63,248 nt of DNA from assembly GCA_003427395.1 (NCBI GenBank), contig BFEA01000501.1, positions 621,213-684,460 on the forward strand, written 5' to 3'. Positions 1 through 9,545 of this stretch are shown one piece after another (positions within the stretch are counted from its first letter, which is position 1; each line of letters begins with the position of its first letter). The notes below the pieces were generated by a model. That model saw nothing but the letters and a program-made list of their open reading frames with translations. It had not been told where the DNA came from and ran no database searches. The stretch comes from Chara braunii. Its lineage: Eukaryota; Streptophyta; Charophyceae; Charales; Characeae. Both the position numbers and the translations under genes were made by a program.

Positions 1-135
1 TCAACAGCCAAGTCACCGACCCGTGCCTCGCCGCACGCTGCTTGGATCGATAGAATGAGCAATCAAAAAGTGGCAGTGTATATTTCACGTTTCAGCGAAA
101 GATTCATTCCGTTTTTGCTCCTCCCATCGATGAAA
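1..135. repeat. GATTCATTC module, copy 1, bounded by an inverted ATCGATRG-type repeat
   Basis: The left edge starts inside a dispersed module that recurs at 43795-43922. It carries GATCGATAGAATGAGCAA near 46-64 and, in inverted form, TTGCTC...CCATCGATG near 115-132, so the ends look like imperfect terminal inverted repeats. Between them lies GTTTCAGCGAAAGATTCATTC (90-110), a motif seen about 25 times in this window. No long open frame is credible here. A MITE-like element is one reading; a satellite fragment is another. Confidence 0.5.
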
Positions 136-156
136 TGTGTGTGTGTGTGTGTGTGC

Positions 157-230
<74 letters not shown>

Positions 231-255
231 CAGTGTGTGTGTGTGTGTGAGAGAG
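136..255. repeat. (GT)n microsatellite
   Basis: Nearly pure GT dinucleotide tract with two interruptions, ending in a short GA run. Cys/Val and His/Thr frames across it are artefacts of the repeat. Confidence 0.95.
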
Positions 256-654
256 AACGAATTACGTACCTGGGCCAGCGCGCGCTACACTGATGAATCC
301 AACGGATCGATTGCCTGGGTCGAAAGGACCGAGCAATCTTCCTAAGGTTCACCGTGTTGGGAATAGATCGTTGTAAGTGTTGATCTTGAATGAGGGATGC
401 CTAGTCCGTGAGTCATCAGCTTGCGCTGATGACGTCCCGACTCTTTGTACACACCTCCGTCATTCCTGTAGATTGATCGGTCCGGAAAAGTGGCTGGATG
501 GCGGTGATGTCGACGATTTGCCATTGGGGGAGTTGTGAGAAGTTATGTGAACCTTATCATTTAGAGAAAGAAGAAGAATGAGAAGAAGGAGAAGGAGGAG
601 GAGAGAAAGAAATGAGGGGAAGTGGAAGGATAGAAGGCGACCATGTCAACGAGA
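256..654. other. Unassigned low-complexity flank
   Basis: No gene is recognisable. The stretch holds a degenerate copy of the dispersed module in reverse orientation (TGATGAATCC near 289) and, from about 566, a purine-rich GAA/GAG tract. Confidence 0.4.
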
Positions 655-790
655 GGGAGAGAGAGAGATTCGTGACTTTGGGACTTGATGACATTGGGTT
701 CAGACTCGACATTGGGATTGAGACATTGGACGAGGGTCCTATACCGAAGACTTGGTGTTGACGACATTCCTATATTCCCCCTCCTCTTCG
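655..790 (+). repeat. P module, copy 1
   Basis: A purine run followed by GTGACTTTGGGACTTGATGA and a segment ending in GACTTGGTGTTGACGACATT. The same order recurs at 1786-1915 with scattered substitutions, so this is a dispersed non-coding repeat. Its family is not recognised. Confidence 0.6.
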
Positions 791-929
791 TCTGTATATA
801 AGTAGGACTCTGCCAAGCTGTCCATTATGTGACTCAGATACGTACTACTTCGTTTCTTCTTTGCCTTTTGCCTGCCAGGAAATGTTCCAAGATGCACGCT
901 CGTCATTTTGGATCTCGTGTCAATTTAAA

Positions 930-940
930 ATAAAAGAGAA

Positions 941-975
<35 letters not shown>

Positions 976-1035
976 AAATGAAATCGAATGAATCTACCAC
1001 TAAAATGTGGAAGGATTCACTACTACACATGCATG
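930..1035 (-). repeat. (AAAT)n tract followed by a GATTCATTC module
   Basis: An (AAAT)n microsatellite (930-976) abuts a reverse-strand copy of the dispersed module. Read on the minus strand it gives ATTTTAGTGGTAGATTCATT (about 988-1009). The (GT)n(GA)n tract that follows repeats the microsatellite/module pairing seen at 1-255 and 43740-43960. Confidence 0.55.
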
Positions 1036-1036
1036 G

Positions 1037-1040
<4 letters not shown>

Positions 1041-1112
<72 letters not shown>
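1041..1112. repeat. (GT)n(GA)n compound microsatellite
   Basis: About 45 bases of GT followed directly by about 28 bases of GA. The compound (GT)n(GA)n form recurs next to related modules at 43750-43790 and 43921-43966. Confidence 0.95.
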
Positions 1113-1117
<5 letters not shown>

Positions 1118-1285
1118 GTACTTCAATCGGTCGTCGAGCAACTTACCGGGCAGCAGGTAAGTCCCCAAGGCCGCGGCTATCCTCGTGCAACTCCCATCGA
1201 AAAGATGAGTAACGTCGATCGAAACTTCCGCTGAAAGATCGAAATATTTGCTACTAGGCATGTGTGTGTGTGTGTGTTTGCTCAT
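1113..1285. repeat. Module with a CAGGTAAGTCC motif
   Basis: Contains ACTTACCGGGCAGCAGGTAAG, an imperfect inverted pair of the ACTTACC/GGTAAGT motif, then a diverged dispersed module (CATCGAAAAGATGAGTAACG). Similar CAGGTAAGTC strings occur at 40719, 41426 and 51834. The motif resembles a splice donor, but nothing else supports a gene here. Confidence 0.4.
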
Positions 1286-1702
1286 GGTTCTCTGGAGTTG
1301 GCGTAGGTGCCTTACAAAGTTGGTACGTTTCTCAGGCAGACAGATTAGTATCTGATATCCGGCTGGTTCTGCTGACAAGTTAGTTGCTGTTGTCTAAAGT
1401 TGTCCCGAGTGGGTCACGCTTTTATCTTTGAAAAGTTATTTTGTCTCTGTTGTATCTTTGACTTGACGAACCGATCATCGGATTGATTGCCACCATCTCT
1501 GCTGAGGGCGTGTTGTTTTATTGTGGATATCAGCCATGCATTTCTGCTTTCTGTACTTTCGTTTATTTTGCCTGCCTTCCATCTCTGCATACCTGCCTGC
1601 TGTTTTCCTCTTGCCCGGTGTCCGCCCTTTCGGCTCCCTCCTCCTACTCCTCTTCGCCCTTTTTCATCACCACCCATAGTCGCATGGACATCAGGACTGG
1701 AG

Positions 1703-1705
<3 letters not shown>
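1286..1705. other. No recognisable feature
   Basis: Mixed-composition sequence with a pyrimidine-rich stretch (1560-1680). Open frames here are short, overlap on both strands and run into the GA repeat, so none is called. Confidence 0.4.

Positions 1706-1785
<80 letters not shown>
1706..1785. repeat. (GA)n microsatellite
   Basis: Uninterrupted AG dinucleotides for about 80 bases, sitting directly upstream of the second P module. P copy 1 has a shorter GA run in the same place, so the tract appears to belong to the module. Confidence 0.95.
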
Positions 1786-1788
<3 letters not shown>

Positions 1789-1990
1789 GTGACTCTGGGA
1801 CTTGACGACATTTGGATTCAAACTCAACATTGGATTGAGACATTGGACGAGGGACTATTTGGGACCTGTATCGAAGACTTGGTGTTGACGACATTTCCAT
1901 CTTTCCCCTTGTCTTCGTTTGATCCTCTTCTTCGTCTGATCCCCTCCTCTTCGTCTGTGTATGTGTGGACTTGGCGCCTCCTTCCTGTGT
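1786..1990 (+). repeat. P module, copy 2
   Basis: Matches 655-790 through the GACTTGGTGTTGACGACATT string, with a CTTCGTTTGATCCTCTTCTT extension. A pyrimidine-rich CTCTTCGTCTGTGTATG string recurs near 61963-61979. Confidence 0.6.
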
Positions 1991-2220
1991 ATAGCGCCAG
2001 GCCCCCTTCACACCTTGTCATGACGATGGTGTATGTCTAGCCTGTGTTGCAACATTGATAGGGTTGATCATTGGTATATTAGCCTTCCACTGCGCTATCC
2101 TGTACTATGTGAAGAAGTCGGTTCTTGTTCTGGTCTGTGTCATTACGGTATGCGACGGGAGGAGGTGCACAGAAGGAGGAAGGTGACCGCATGGAGGAAG
2201 AGTGAGCAAGAAGAAGAAGG

Positions 2221-2612
2221 GGCGCATGGTGGTTCGTGGGTGCTTGTAACATCTGTGAGTGGGGGATCGAGGTTGTGAGGGACACGAGAGACATACCCGA
2301 TGCTTGAGACGAACGGCATTGGCCGAGATCTATTCGTACTTGGGAAGCTGCTGACGTCATCAACGACACTGTAGATAGGCTAGATAGAGCTGTCGTCTGT
2401 GGGCTGGGCGCAGAGCGCCAGACAACACACCAACATTGGTTCTTCGTTGGTGGTGATAGGACGATTCCAACATTGTCCATTATGAGCTTTTGGTGTGCTC
2501 CTATTCGTGAACTGTGCTGCAATCCTGCTGTGGGTTCGAAGTCATGACTATCTGGTCTGTGTATATAATGCTGTTTGATTGTTGAAGTTCGCTATTTTTC
2601 ATCTTTCTTGCA

Positions 2613-2615
<3 letters not shown>
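2221..2615 (+). repeat. Q module, copy 1
   Basis: A roughly 400 bp non-coding module containing GAGAGACATACC, GGCGCAGAGCGCCAG, TTGGTTCTTCGTTG, GTCATGACTATCTGGTC and GTTTGATTGTTGAAGTTCGC, ending in an (ATT)n tract. Copies lie at 2671-3060, 44221-44600 and 44803-45200, each also ending in ATT repeats. An A/T-repeat 3' tail suits a SINE-like retroposon, but no pol III boxes were identified. Confidence 0.65.

Positions 2616-2668
<53 letters not shown>
2616..2668. repeat. (ATT)n microsatellite tail
   Basis: Pure ATT trinucleotide tract at the 3' end of Q copy 1 and immediately before Q copy 2. Confidence 0.95.
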
Positions 2669-2670
<2 letters not shown>

Positions 2671-3060
2671 GCATAATCCTTGGGTGCGAATGACATCTGT
2701 GTGTTGAGGAAAATGGTTGTGCGTGATACGATAGACATACCTGGTGCTTGACGCGTGCGGCACTGGCCAAAGAACCGCTTGTAATCATAAAAGTTGTTGT
2801 CGTCAACTTCGGATGTGGTTTAGGCTAGGAAGGATCTTCCATTTGTATACTGGGCGGTGAGCGCTAAATAGGATGTCAACTCTGGTTCTTCGTTGATGCT
2901 GATGATGGTATTCCATTATTGTCATTTATGAACTGATGTTGTGTTCATAGTTGGTGAAACCCATGATGCAATTCTGCTGTTGGATTGAAGTCACGACTAT
3001 CTAGTCATGTGTATATGAAGCTGTTTGATTGTTGAAGTTCGCTGTTGCACATCTTCTTTT
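2671..3060 (+). repeat. Q module, copy 2, tandem to copy 1
   Basis: Same ordered landmarks as copy 1 (ACATACCTGG, GGGCGGTGAGCGC, TTGGTT-like and GACTATCTAGTC strings), shifted about 450 bp. It ends at a compound ATT/AGT tract. Adjacent head-to-tail copies suggest local duplication rather than two separate insertions. Confidence 0.6.
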
Positions 3061-3061
3061 G

Positions 3062-3063
<2 letters not shown>

Positions 3064-3128
<65 letters not shown>

Positions 3129-3131
3129 CTA
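3064..3131. repeat. (ATT)n(AGT)n compound microsatellite
   Basis: ATT units change abruptly to AGT units at about 3091. Ser-rich and Leu/Ile-rich frames across it are repeat artefacts. Confidence 0.9.
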
Positions 3132-3345
3132 TTATTGCAATCAGGCTCGTCTCATTCACACTTTTCATGTATGTAAACAGAAGCACAACAAACTGGCGAC
3201 ATGCACCCGCTCGAAACCCTGAGTTATGGCAATCCAAGATAAGAGTTCTCCTTCACTGGCTATGGCGACTCAACGCCCAAACAACCCTCTGTTCGCATAC
3301 ACCGGATCACCCTTGATCCCGCCGGATGTCCCATACTTACACACA

Positions 3346-4700
3346 CAGACAACTGCGTGTACGGAGGCAGACACACACGTAGTGACACAGACACATAGTG
3401 CGCGATGACACAGATACACAGCGACACACAACTACAGTGACACAATCACACGGTGCACAGCCACACACGTGCACGGTGATTCAGTCACACACACAGTGCA
3501 CAGACAAATTGCGCAGACACATAGTGCACGGTAACACACAAAGTCACGCGCACAAACACAGTGAAACACACGCAGGCACTATGGGACAGGCACGTACACA
3601 GTGGGACTCACACAAACACTGTGACATACACAGTCACGGTGGAACAAACACAGATAGTGACACACGCAGTCACAGAGGAACAGAGGGTGACAACGACACA
3701 TAGTGGAAACAGATAGTGATACTGTGACAGTGAAAACACATGGTCACACTGAACAGTGACACAGTCATACAGTGCACAGCCACACACGTGCACGGTGACG
3801 CAGTCACATACAAAGTGCACAGACAAAGTGCGCAGACACACAGTGCACGGTGAAGTGACAGTCACTCAGTGACACAAGCACTGTGGCACATACACAGTGA
3901 TAGACGCACAGTCACGTTGTCACACGGTGACAATCACACAGTGATACACATAGTCATGGTGACATACACAGTAACAAACGCCGTGACACACACAACAGAC
4001 TTTGACATATACATTGATGCATACATAAGTGAAACGCGCACAGTCATACGGTGACACATACGCAACTGACACGAACCCTGTGACAGACACAGTGTCACAC
4101 GGTATAACGCATAGGCACATTGGCATACATAGTCACGCATACATAGATACTGTGAACACACAAAAATACTGTGAACACACACAGATAATGTGAATACACA
4201 CGGGCACTGTGACACATACTATCAACCACACAGATACAAAGTCACACAGATGCACGGGCAGTGCACAATGACACAGAATGTGACATCCACAGCAACACAG
4301 TGATAGGCACACTGTGACGTATAGCCACTGTGCCAGATACGCGATCACGGTGACAGACACAACGAAACACACACCGACTTGGTGTCCATACAATGTGACA
4401 CACATACACAAGGTCACAACACACACAGACTTAGTGTCACACATACCGTGACACTGCTACACAGTGACACACAGACTTAGTGTCACATATGTTGTGACAA
4501 CGATACACATGGACATACACACAGACTCAGTGTCACATACATGGTGACGCAGATATGCAGTCGCACAGTCTCATACACACAGTTACACGATGACACGCGG
4601 TGCACATTGACGCACACCGATACACAGTGCGTGGTGATACACGGTGCACAATGACATACGAGGACACTGTGACCCAGTCACGGTGATACTAAGGCACATG
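3346..4700. repeat. Degenerate CA-rich minisatellite (CACAGTGACAC-type)
   Basis: About 1.35 kb built of imperfect units such as ACACAGTGACACA, CACGGTGACA and CATACACAGT, with spacing near 10-14 bases. His/Thr and Val/Cys frames on both strands follow from the ACA/GTG composition. It ends where the hairpin array begins. Confidence 0.85.
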
Positions 4701-4720
4701 GTTTCTTCTAAGAGAATAAA

Positions 4721-5466
4721 CTACTAGGCGATCGAGAGAAGCGAGGCTCTAAGAAGCCTGCCTCATCGCCATATCTATATATGTATATATATAAATAGAT
4801 ATGTATATGGGCGATCGAGAGGAGCGAGGCTCTAAGAAGCCTGCCTCATCGCCATATCTATATGTATACTAGACGATCGAGAGAAGCGAGGCTCTAAGAA
4901 GCCTGCCTCATCGCCATATCTATATGTATACTAGGCGCTCGAGAGAAGCGAGGCTCTAAGAAGCCTGCCTCATCGCCATATCTATATATATACTAGGCGA
5001 TCGAGAGAAGCGAGGCTCTAAGAAGCCTGCCTCATCGCCATATCTATATGTATACTAGACGATCGAGAGAAGCGAGGTACTAAGAAGCCTGCCTCATCGC
5101 CATATTAACTTATATACTAGGCGACGAGAGAAGCGAGGCTCTAAGAAGCCTGCCTTGTCGCCATAATTAACTTATATACTAGGTTGTAATTGGAGTGAGG
5201 CTCCATGAAGCATGCCTTACAACCATACTATATATACTAGGCGATAAGAAAAGCGAGGCTCTAAGAAGCCTGCCTTCTTTCCATATTAACATATATACTA
5301 GGTGGTAAGAGGAGCAAGGCTCCGGGAAGCCTGCCTTACCACCGTAATGATATATATACTAGGCGATAAGAGAAGCGAGACTCTAAGAAGCCTGCCTTAT
5401 CACCATATTAACAATATATACTAGGTGATAAGAGGAGCGAGGCTCTAAGAAGCCTGCCTTATCACC
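4721..5466 (+). repeat. HA element copy 1: array of 12 hairpin units
   Basis: Twelve tandem units of about 60 bp, each a 43-44 nt stem-loop plus an AT-rich TATATACTA-type linker. Hairpins lie at 4727-4770, 4810-4853, 4872-4915, 4934-4977, 4996-5039, 5058-5101, 5120-5162, 5182-5224, 5240-5282, 5301-5343, 5362-5404 and 5424-5466. Outer stems include GGCGAT/ATCGCC, GGCGAC/GTCGCC, GGTTGTAA/TTACAACC, GGTGGTAA/TTACCACC and GGTGATAA/TTATCACC, so several base pairs change on both sides together. The inner part (GAGGCTCTAAGAAGCCTGCC) is nearly constant and can pair AGGCT with AGCCT. Not coding. Confidence 0.9.
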
Positions 5467-5486
5467 ATCCGACCTGATCTAATGCA

Positions 5487-5534
5487 AGACAGTAGACAGG
5501 AGAAGCAAGGCCCTCGATGCCTGCCCTATCACGA
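5487..5534 (+). repeat. Degenerate thirteenth hairpin unit
   Basis: GGAGAAGCAAGGCCCTCGATG and CCTGCCCTATCAC preserve the order of the array unit, but the outer stem is lost. It marks the decaying edge of the array. Confidence 0.55.
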
Positions 5535-6840
5535 ACAGACGCCAGTAAAAAGGATGGATACATACCGAGAGGTCTACCATACTATTGCTAAGTTTCACGA
5601 TAGACAGGGAACGGTGAAAACTCTGAAAAGAGATCGATCCATTACTAACAGATCACTTTCTGATTCTACTGAGGTGGAGGTAGAAGGAATGTGACCCCGT
5701 GTGACATATCCTGCTACCTTAACCTATTGATTGATGTCAATCTTATGATTCCACTCCATATAAGATGGATGATACTTTGTCTATGTATGTCTGAAGGGGA
5801 AGATTGGCGATGTTAGCACTATACTTCTCTTCCTTCATACGACTATCCCTAGAAGCTGATCTGATAAGAGGTTAGAGAGGCTGCCTATGGAGAATTATAT
5901 CAATGTACAATTATTCCGACTAAAATATAGTTCACCATAATGGACTTCAGATGGGGTCATGTCGATGGTGAAGAGGTGTTGAAACATTGTTAACCTGTGC
6001 GTGATTGCTGGTCATCCTCATCAAGGAGACTCATTATGAGTCTATACAAGACTACATATTGTTGCCTTATCGTAACAGGTTGGTTATCTGACTCAACCTG
6101 CACTCACCTCTACACCCACACTTTGGATCGACCTTTGCGCTAAATGACATTTCTGTTTTGGGTCATTGTCTAAAGGGTCTGTGTTTGGTCAAAAGAGGTC
6201 CTTGAATGATTAAGTCGAAAGGGGGATGTCTGGTTGAAAGGGTTGGAAGCGTAAGTGATATGTGTGTGAAAGTGAATGAATGGTTGACTCTGCTAAGATT
6301 GTGTAATGTGATTTGACTTTGTCTGTTGGTCAGTAATACGACCAGTCACATGCTATTCACGGCAACACACTGAGAAACTTATGTTATCCTGGACCTTGAT
6401 CCATACATCTTGTCAGTGCGCGATTGGTTTGAGTACCCAACCTGATGCCTTTCTCTGATGTTAACCAAATTAGGGTTATTGCTAAGGCTATGAGCCTTAT
6501 TCATTTTTCTGATCATTTTCATCTGTTCATGATTGAAAGGTCAAAGATCTGTGTTTTCCTGGATGAATTCGGACTGTTTATGTGAATGTGTTATGTGTAT
6601 GTGACATCTCCTCGCCTAATTACTCAGCCTTATCTCACTTCGCATGTATGTATGCTATAATTAAAGGGTTTTTCATAGAGAGATATGTCGAATGGACTTA
6701 ATCACTATGTAGGATGGGTAAGTGTTCTATGAGCAACCCCTGATAATTTAAGTATCGAGAGATGTCATCAGTATGCGCGAACGTTCGTCAGTCAAGTCGA
6801 CCTAAATTATAAGTCGGTCCGGGAGATAAGCGCCCCGATG
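5535..6840 (+). repeat. HA element copy 1: body with twin hairpins
   Basis: No coding potential is evident. Parts align in order with 50580-50900, including GTCATTGTCTAAAGGGTCTG versus GTCATTGCCTAAGTGGTCTT. Two hairpins lie at 6027-6043 (AGACTCAT, one-base loop, ATGAGTCT) and 6060-6077 (TGTTGC/GTAACA). They occupy the place of the twin hairpins of the other HA copies, though their sequences differ. Confidence 0.6.
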
Positions 6841-7170
6841 TCCGACGTGTATATGGGTCAGTCTTAGGCGTTCAACCTCACGTATGCCTATGCTACGACG
6901 ATCGAGAAAACACCCTCGGCTGACCTACCTCTGCGATTGCATGTAAAAGCCTTCTTACGCGGGTCAGTAGCTCAACAGGGATACGCCCACCTAAGGGATG
7001 GTGACAGCTCCCGCAGGTGGAGGTGAGTTGTACCTCGCGTAACCTTTAACCTGTCGTAGGGATTCTCGAGAGGTATAACCCACGCGCACGGTCGGAGTTG
7101 GTCTTTGGCTGAAGCGGTTCTAAAACTCCTGCGTGATACGACCGTGAGGTTCGACACAAAAAACTACTTT
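6841..7170 (+). repeat. HA element copy 1: tail module
   Basis: Shares an ordered 300 bp block with 51290-51560 and, inverted, 24591-24960 and 35641-35990. It starts with a CTACGACGATCGAG string, then GTAGCTCAACAGGGATACGCC (A-box-like), a hairpin CCACCT-aa-GGG / CCC-gc-AGGTGG (6987-7020), a second hairpin GAGGT/ACCTC (7020-7035), and finally CCTGCGTGATACGACCGTGA. The A-box-like string suggests a tRNA-related origin, but no B box was found. Confidence 0.65.
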
Positions 7171-7495
7171 ATGTCTGGGTGTGGGACCGCCGCACGCGAT
7201 AACGATTTGCAACAATGTTCCTGTTGGAATGAATCTCACTCCCAGATATGAAAAACAATCGTTCACATCATACTAATCGGTGATCGGTCCTCACCATATC
7301 GAGCACACTAAGGCGGTCGGGTTAGTTTGTATTATTTAGAATTTGCGGTTGTTTCATATTTTTCGAGTTGTATGTTATCAGCCGTTGTGTTGCGTTAGTT
7401 AAAGAAGAAGAAGAATAAAGAGAAGAGCAGGGGAAAAAAAAAAAAAAGGGAGAAAAAGATATGAGTTTAACTTATCGCTTGCGATCCCTACCTAG

Positions 7496-7800
7496 GTGTT
7501 GCTCATCGTGCTCGTCTTCGTCCTAACGGTTGTGCTCATCTTGGTCTTCATCTTCGACCTAGTGGTCGCGTTCATCTTGGTTGTCCGCTTCAGCCTCGTG
7601 GTCGTGTCGCTCATCGAGGTGGTCTTTCTCGTCGAGTTCCTTCGGATAGTGCTCTTCACTTGGACGCTCGTTATGATGTTCGTCTTAATCTTTGTTCTGA
7701 TGCTGGTCTCGGTCCAAACATTAATCGTTATCTTGGTGGTGCGCATTGTCGCGCAGATGCTTATGCGCACATTGGCTCTCGGCTTGCCCAAACTACCCTC
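7496..7800 (-). repeat. Degenerate GAYGAKCAY-type tract in B copy 1
   Basis: The plus strand reads as an unusually Val/Ile/Leu-rich frame and one minus frame as Thr/Lys/Met-rich. A third minus frame gives runs of Asp, Glu, His and Gln with internal stops, the pattern expected from a decayed trinucleotide or hexanucleotide repeat such as GAT/GAC with CAT/CAC. It recurs at 15400-15700 and 22130-22400. The hydrophobic frame is therefore best taken as a shadow, not a membrane protein. Confidence 0.6.
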
Positions 7801-8089
7801 CTGTTCGCCCGTATCTAACCAAAGTCGTAATAAAATTTGGTGAAGGCAAGATACAAGGCAAGGCGGAAGACGCTGACGACGACAATAGCAAGAAAAGGAA
7901 AAAGCAAGAAAAGGTTAATGGGGCAAAGGGGAGAACATACTTGACGGGCATTGGGCGCCAACTTCAGGTTGTCGATGGTTTTAGTTTGAGATTGTGTATC
8001 AACTCATGTTTTAGCAAAAAAATGGTAATCATTTGACAATTGAGCAGCGGGTATAGCAATGGAGGTTGAACACATGAATCTTCTCGTGT

Positions 8090-8200
8090 TTTAGAGGAAG
8101 ATTCATTCTCTGTTTGCAAGACCCGACTGGCAGCAAGTGAACGAACCCGACGTGATGCATCTTTGCAATATAGCGGAATATTCATTCTCATTTTGCACAT
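8090..8200 (+). repeat. Paired GATTCATTC motifs in B copy 1
   Basis: GTTTTAGAGGAAGATTCATT (about 8089-8108) and TATAGCGGAATATTCATTC (8169-8187) are two copies of the dispersed motif about 78 bases apart. The same pair stands at 16010-16110 and 22700-22815, just before the ES hairpin head each time. Confidence 0.55.
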
Positions 8201-8233
8201 CTGGTGAGGAGTGGAGCGAGATCCGTAGCCGTG

Positions 8234-9430
8234 CTGTCGGCGCAAATGCACTCGCAAGGGTATTTGTCCATGTTTTTGCGGCTCTTACAAGCCGCATCTG
8301 TAGTGATGATTGAGGGAGTGACACATTTTATTTTTGCGCATCCTACAACCGACTCTCTGTAGTCTGAACGACAAACATGCGTAATGTTAGGTCAGAAAGT
8401 GTGGCGGCGTACACCTTGGGACACATGTCGATTAATCAGACATCTGGTGATTCCACAAAATGAAAGTGTGACAAGTGATATTGCGCAATAGTGCGAGCAA
8501 GAGAGAGGTTAAAGTTGTGATTAGCACGGTCGGGCGCAATGTGTGCGGGCACATAGAGCCCAATATTATCATGGTCGGTGTCAAGGTTAACTATCTGTAT
8601 CATGACTCAGAACAAATTTCACTGACTTATAATGAGACGGTGCTCGAGTCTGCATGGAGCTGGGTTCCTAAGATATCTTAATCGTTGTAAAATATCTTGA
8701 TTGTTGTAAGATATCTTGATCGTTGTACAATATCTTGGTCGTTGTAAGATATCTTGATCGTTGTGTCCCTTGTGTATCAGGAGACAGTTGCTATAACATC
8801 GGTGAGGAGTGCGTAAGCAAAGTTTGATGCAAGTAATGGTCAAAGTTATCACCGACCGAGCTAGTAAAACGGGCGGCTTGAAAAGGTTGCTGCTTGTAAG
8901 GGGCCTAAAATGACAGCGGTGCGACTAAGGTACAATAGGTGGCATACACGACAGCCGTAAATGAAACTCGACCCTCGACGTGGCAGGGGGGTGAGTATAG
9001 CAACCGTGGGTTCGACCAGTAGGCCAAGATGTTGCCTTGGCCTAGGGGTAGTTTGGCAAGTTTAGGCATAAGGTAAATATTCTTCATATTGAATTTCGTG
9101 CATCCTAAGCTTCGACTTAAGCTTAGCTCTGTAGGCCACGACATTGAACTTTCACATGGCAGATATGAGAATCGAGGCCAGCCGATGACGAGGCAGCTCA
9201 GGAGCGTGATTGAAAGACACCAAAGGGTTGAGTGTCCCGTGAGACTTTCCCCCTTGGTTTTGCAACCAATCTCACACCCGGGCCCAACAAGCGGGATCAA
9301 GGGGTTACCAGTGGGTTCCCCTCTCTCCCCTCCTCCTCAACTTTTTTTTTTCCTATTGAATTATTATTATTATTATTTCATAATTATAGTCTCGTTTTTG
9401 GACCGGAACCGATACCAGGACAGGTGATCC
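8234..9430 (+). repeat. ES element in B copy 1
   Basis: Begins with CTGTCGGCGCAAAT and a degenerate hairpin (8244-8265), followed by TGTTTTTGCG. Toward its 3' end it carries a tRNA-like stretch: A-box-like TTAGCTCTGTAGG (9123-9135), a CTTTCAC anticodon-loop-like string (9149-9155, as in tRNA-Glu UUC), and B-box-like GAGAATCGAGGCC (9167-9179). Then come the conserved GGTTGAGTGTCCCGTGAGAC and CCCCCTTGGTTTTGCAACCA strings (9227-9270), a T-rich stretch, and ACCGGAACCGATACCAGGA. The same head-to-tail order recurs in other copies. Confidence 0.6.
8669..8768. repeat. Tandem AAGATATCTTGATCGTTGT repeat
   Basis: Five near-identical units of about 18 bases, each with the palindrome AAGATATCTT or a close variant plus GATCGTTGT. 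The array recurs at about 16588-16705 with one extra unit. Confidence 0.8.
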
Positions 9431-9440
9431 TACCAACTGG

Positions 9441-9545
9441 CCTAGCTCAGTTGGTACACCCCTGAACTGTTGAAATACAGACTTGAGTTTGAACCCCGGT
9501 GAAAGCATATGAGTGAGATACTACAATTGTAAATTACCGAGGACC
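9441..9545 (+). repeat. S2 tRNA-like module, copy 1
   Basis: A-box TAGCTCAGTTGG (9443-9454) and B-box-like GAGTTTGAACCCC (9485-9497) with spacing suited to a tRNA-derived internal promoter. Acceptor and anticodon stems are poor, so it is not a working tRNA gene. It follows the ES element directly, as at 14898 and 17364, and may be a second tRNA-derived head or part of a dimeric SINE. Confidence 0.65.

Noticed and set aside
283-320. Hammerhead ribozyme (CTGATGA, ATCC/GGAT stem, CGA)
   Set aside because: The core needs GAAA after stem II, but GATT is present, and no flanking stems I and III were found.
4721-5466. CRISPR-like array
   Set aside because: Units are hairpins separated by near-identical AT linkers, not unique spacers, and the context is eukaryotic with no cas genes.
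7496-7843. Val/Ile/Leu-rich membrane protein
   Set aside because: It is the antisense shadow of a decayed GAY/CAY repeat, without codon or domain support.
9441-9500. Functional tRNA gene
   Set aside because: A and B boxes are present, but acceptor and anticodon stems do not form.
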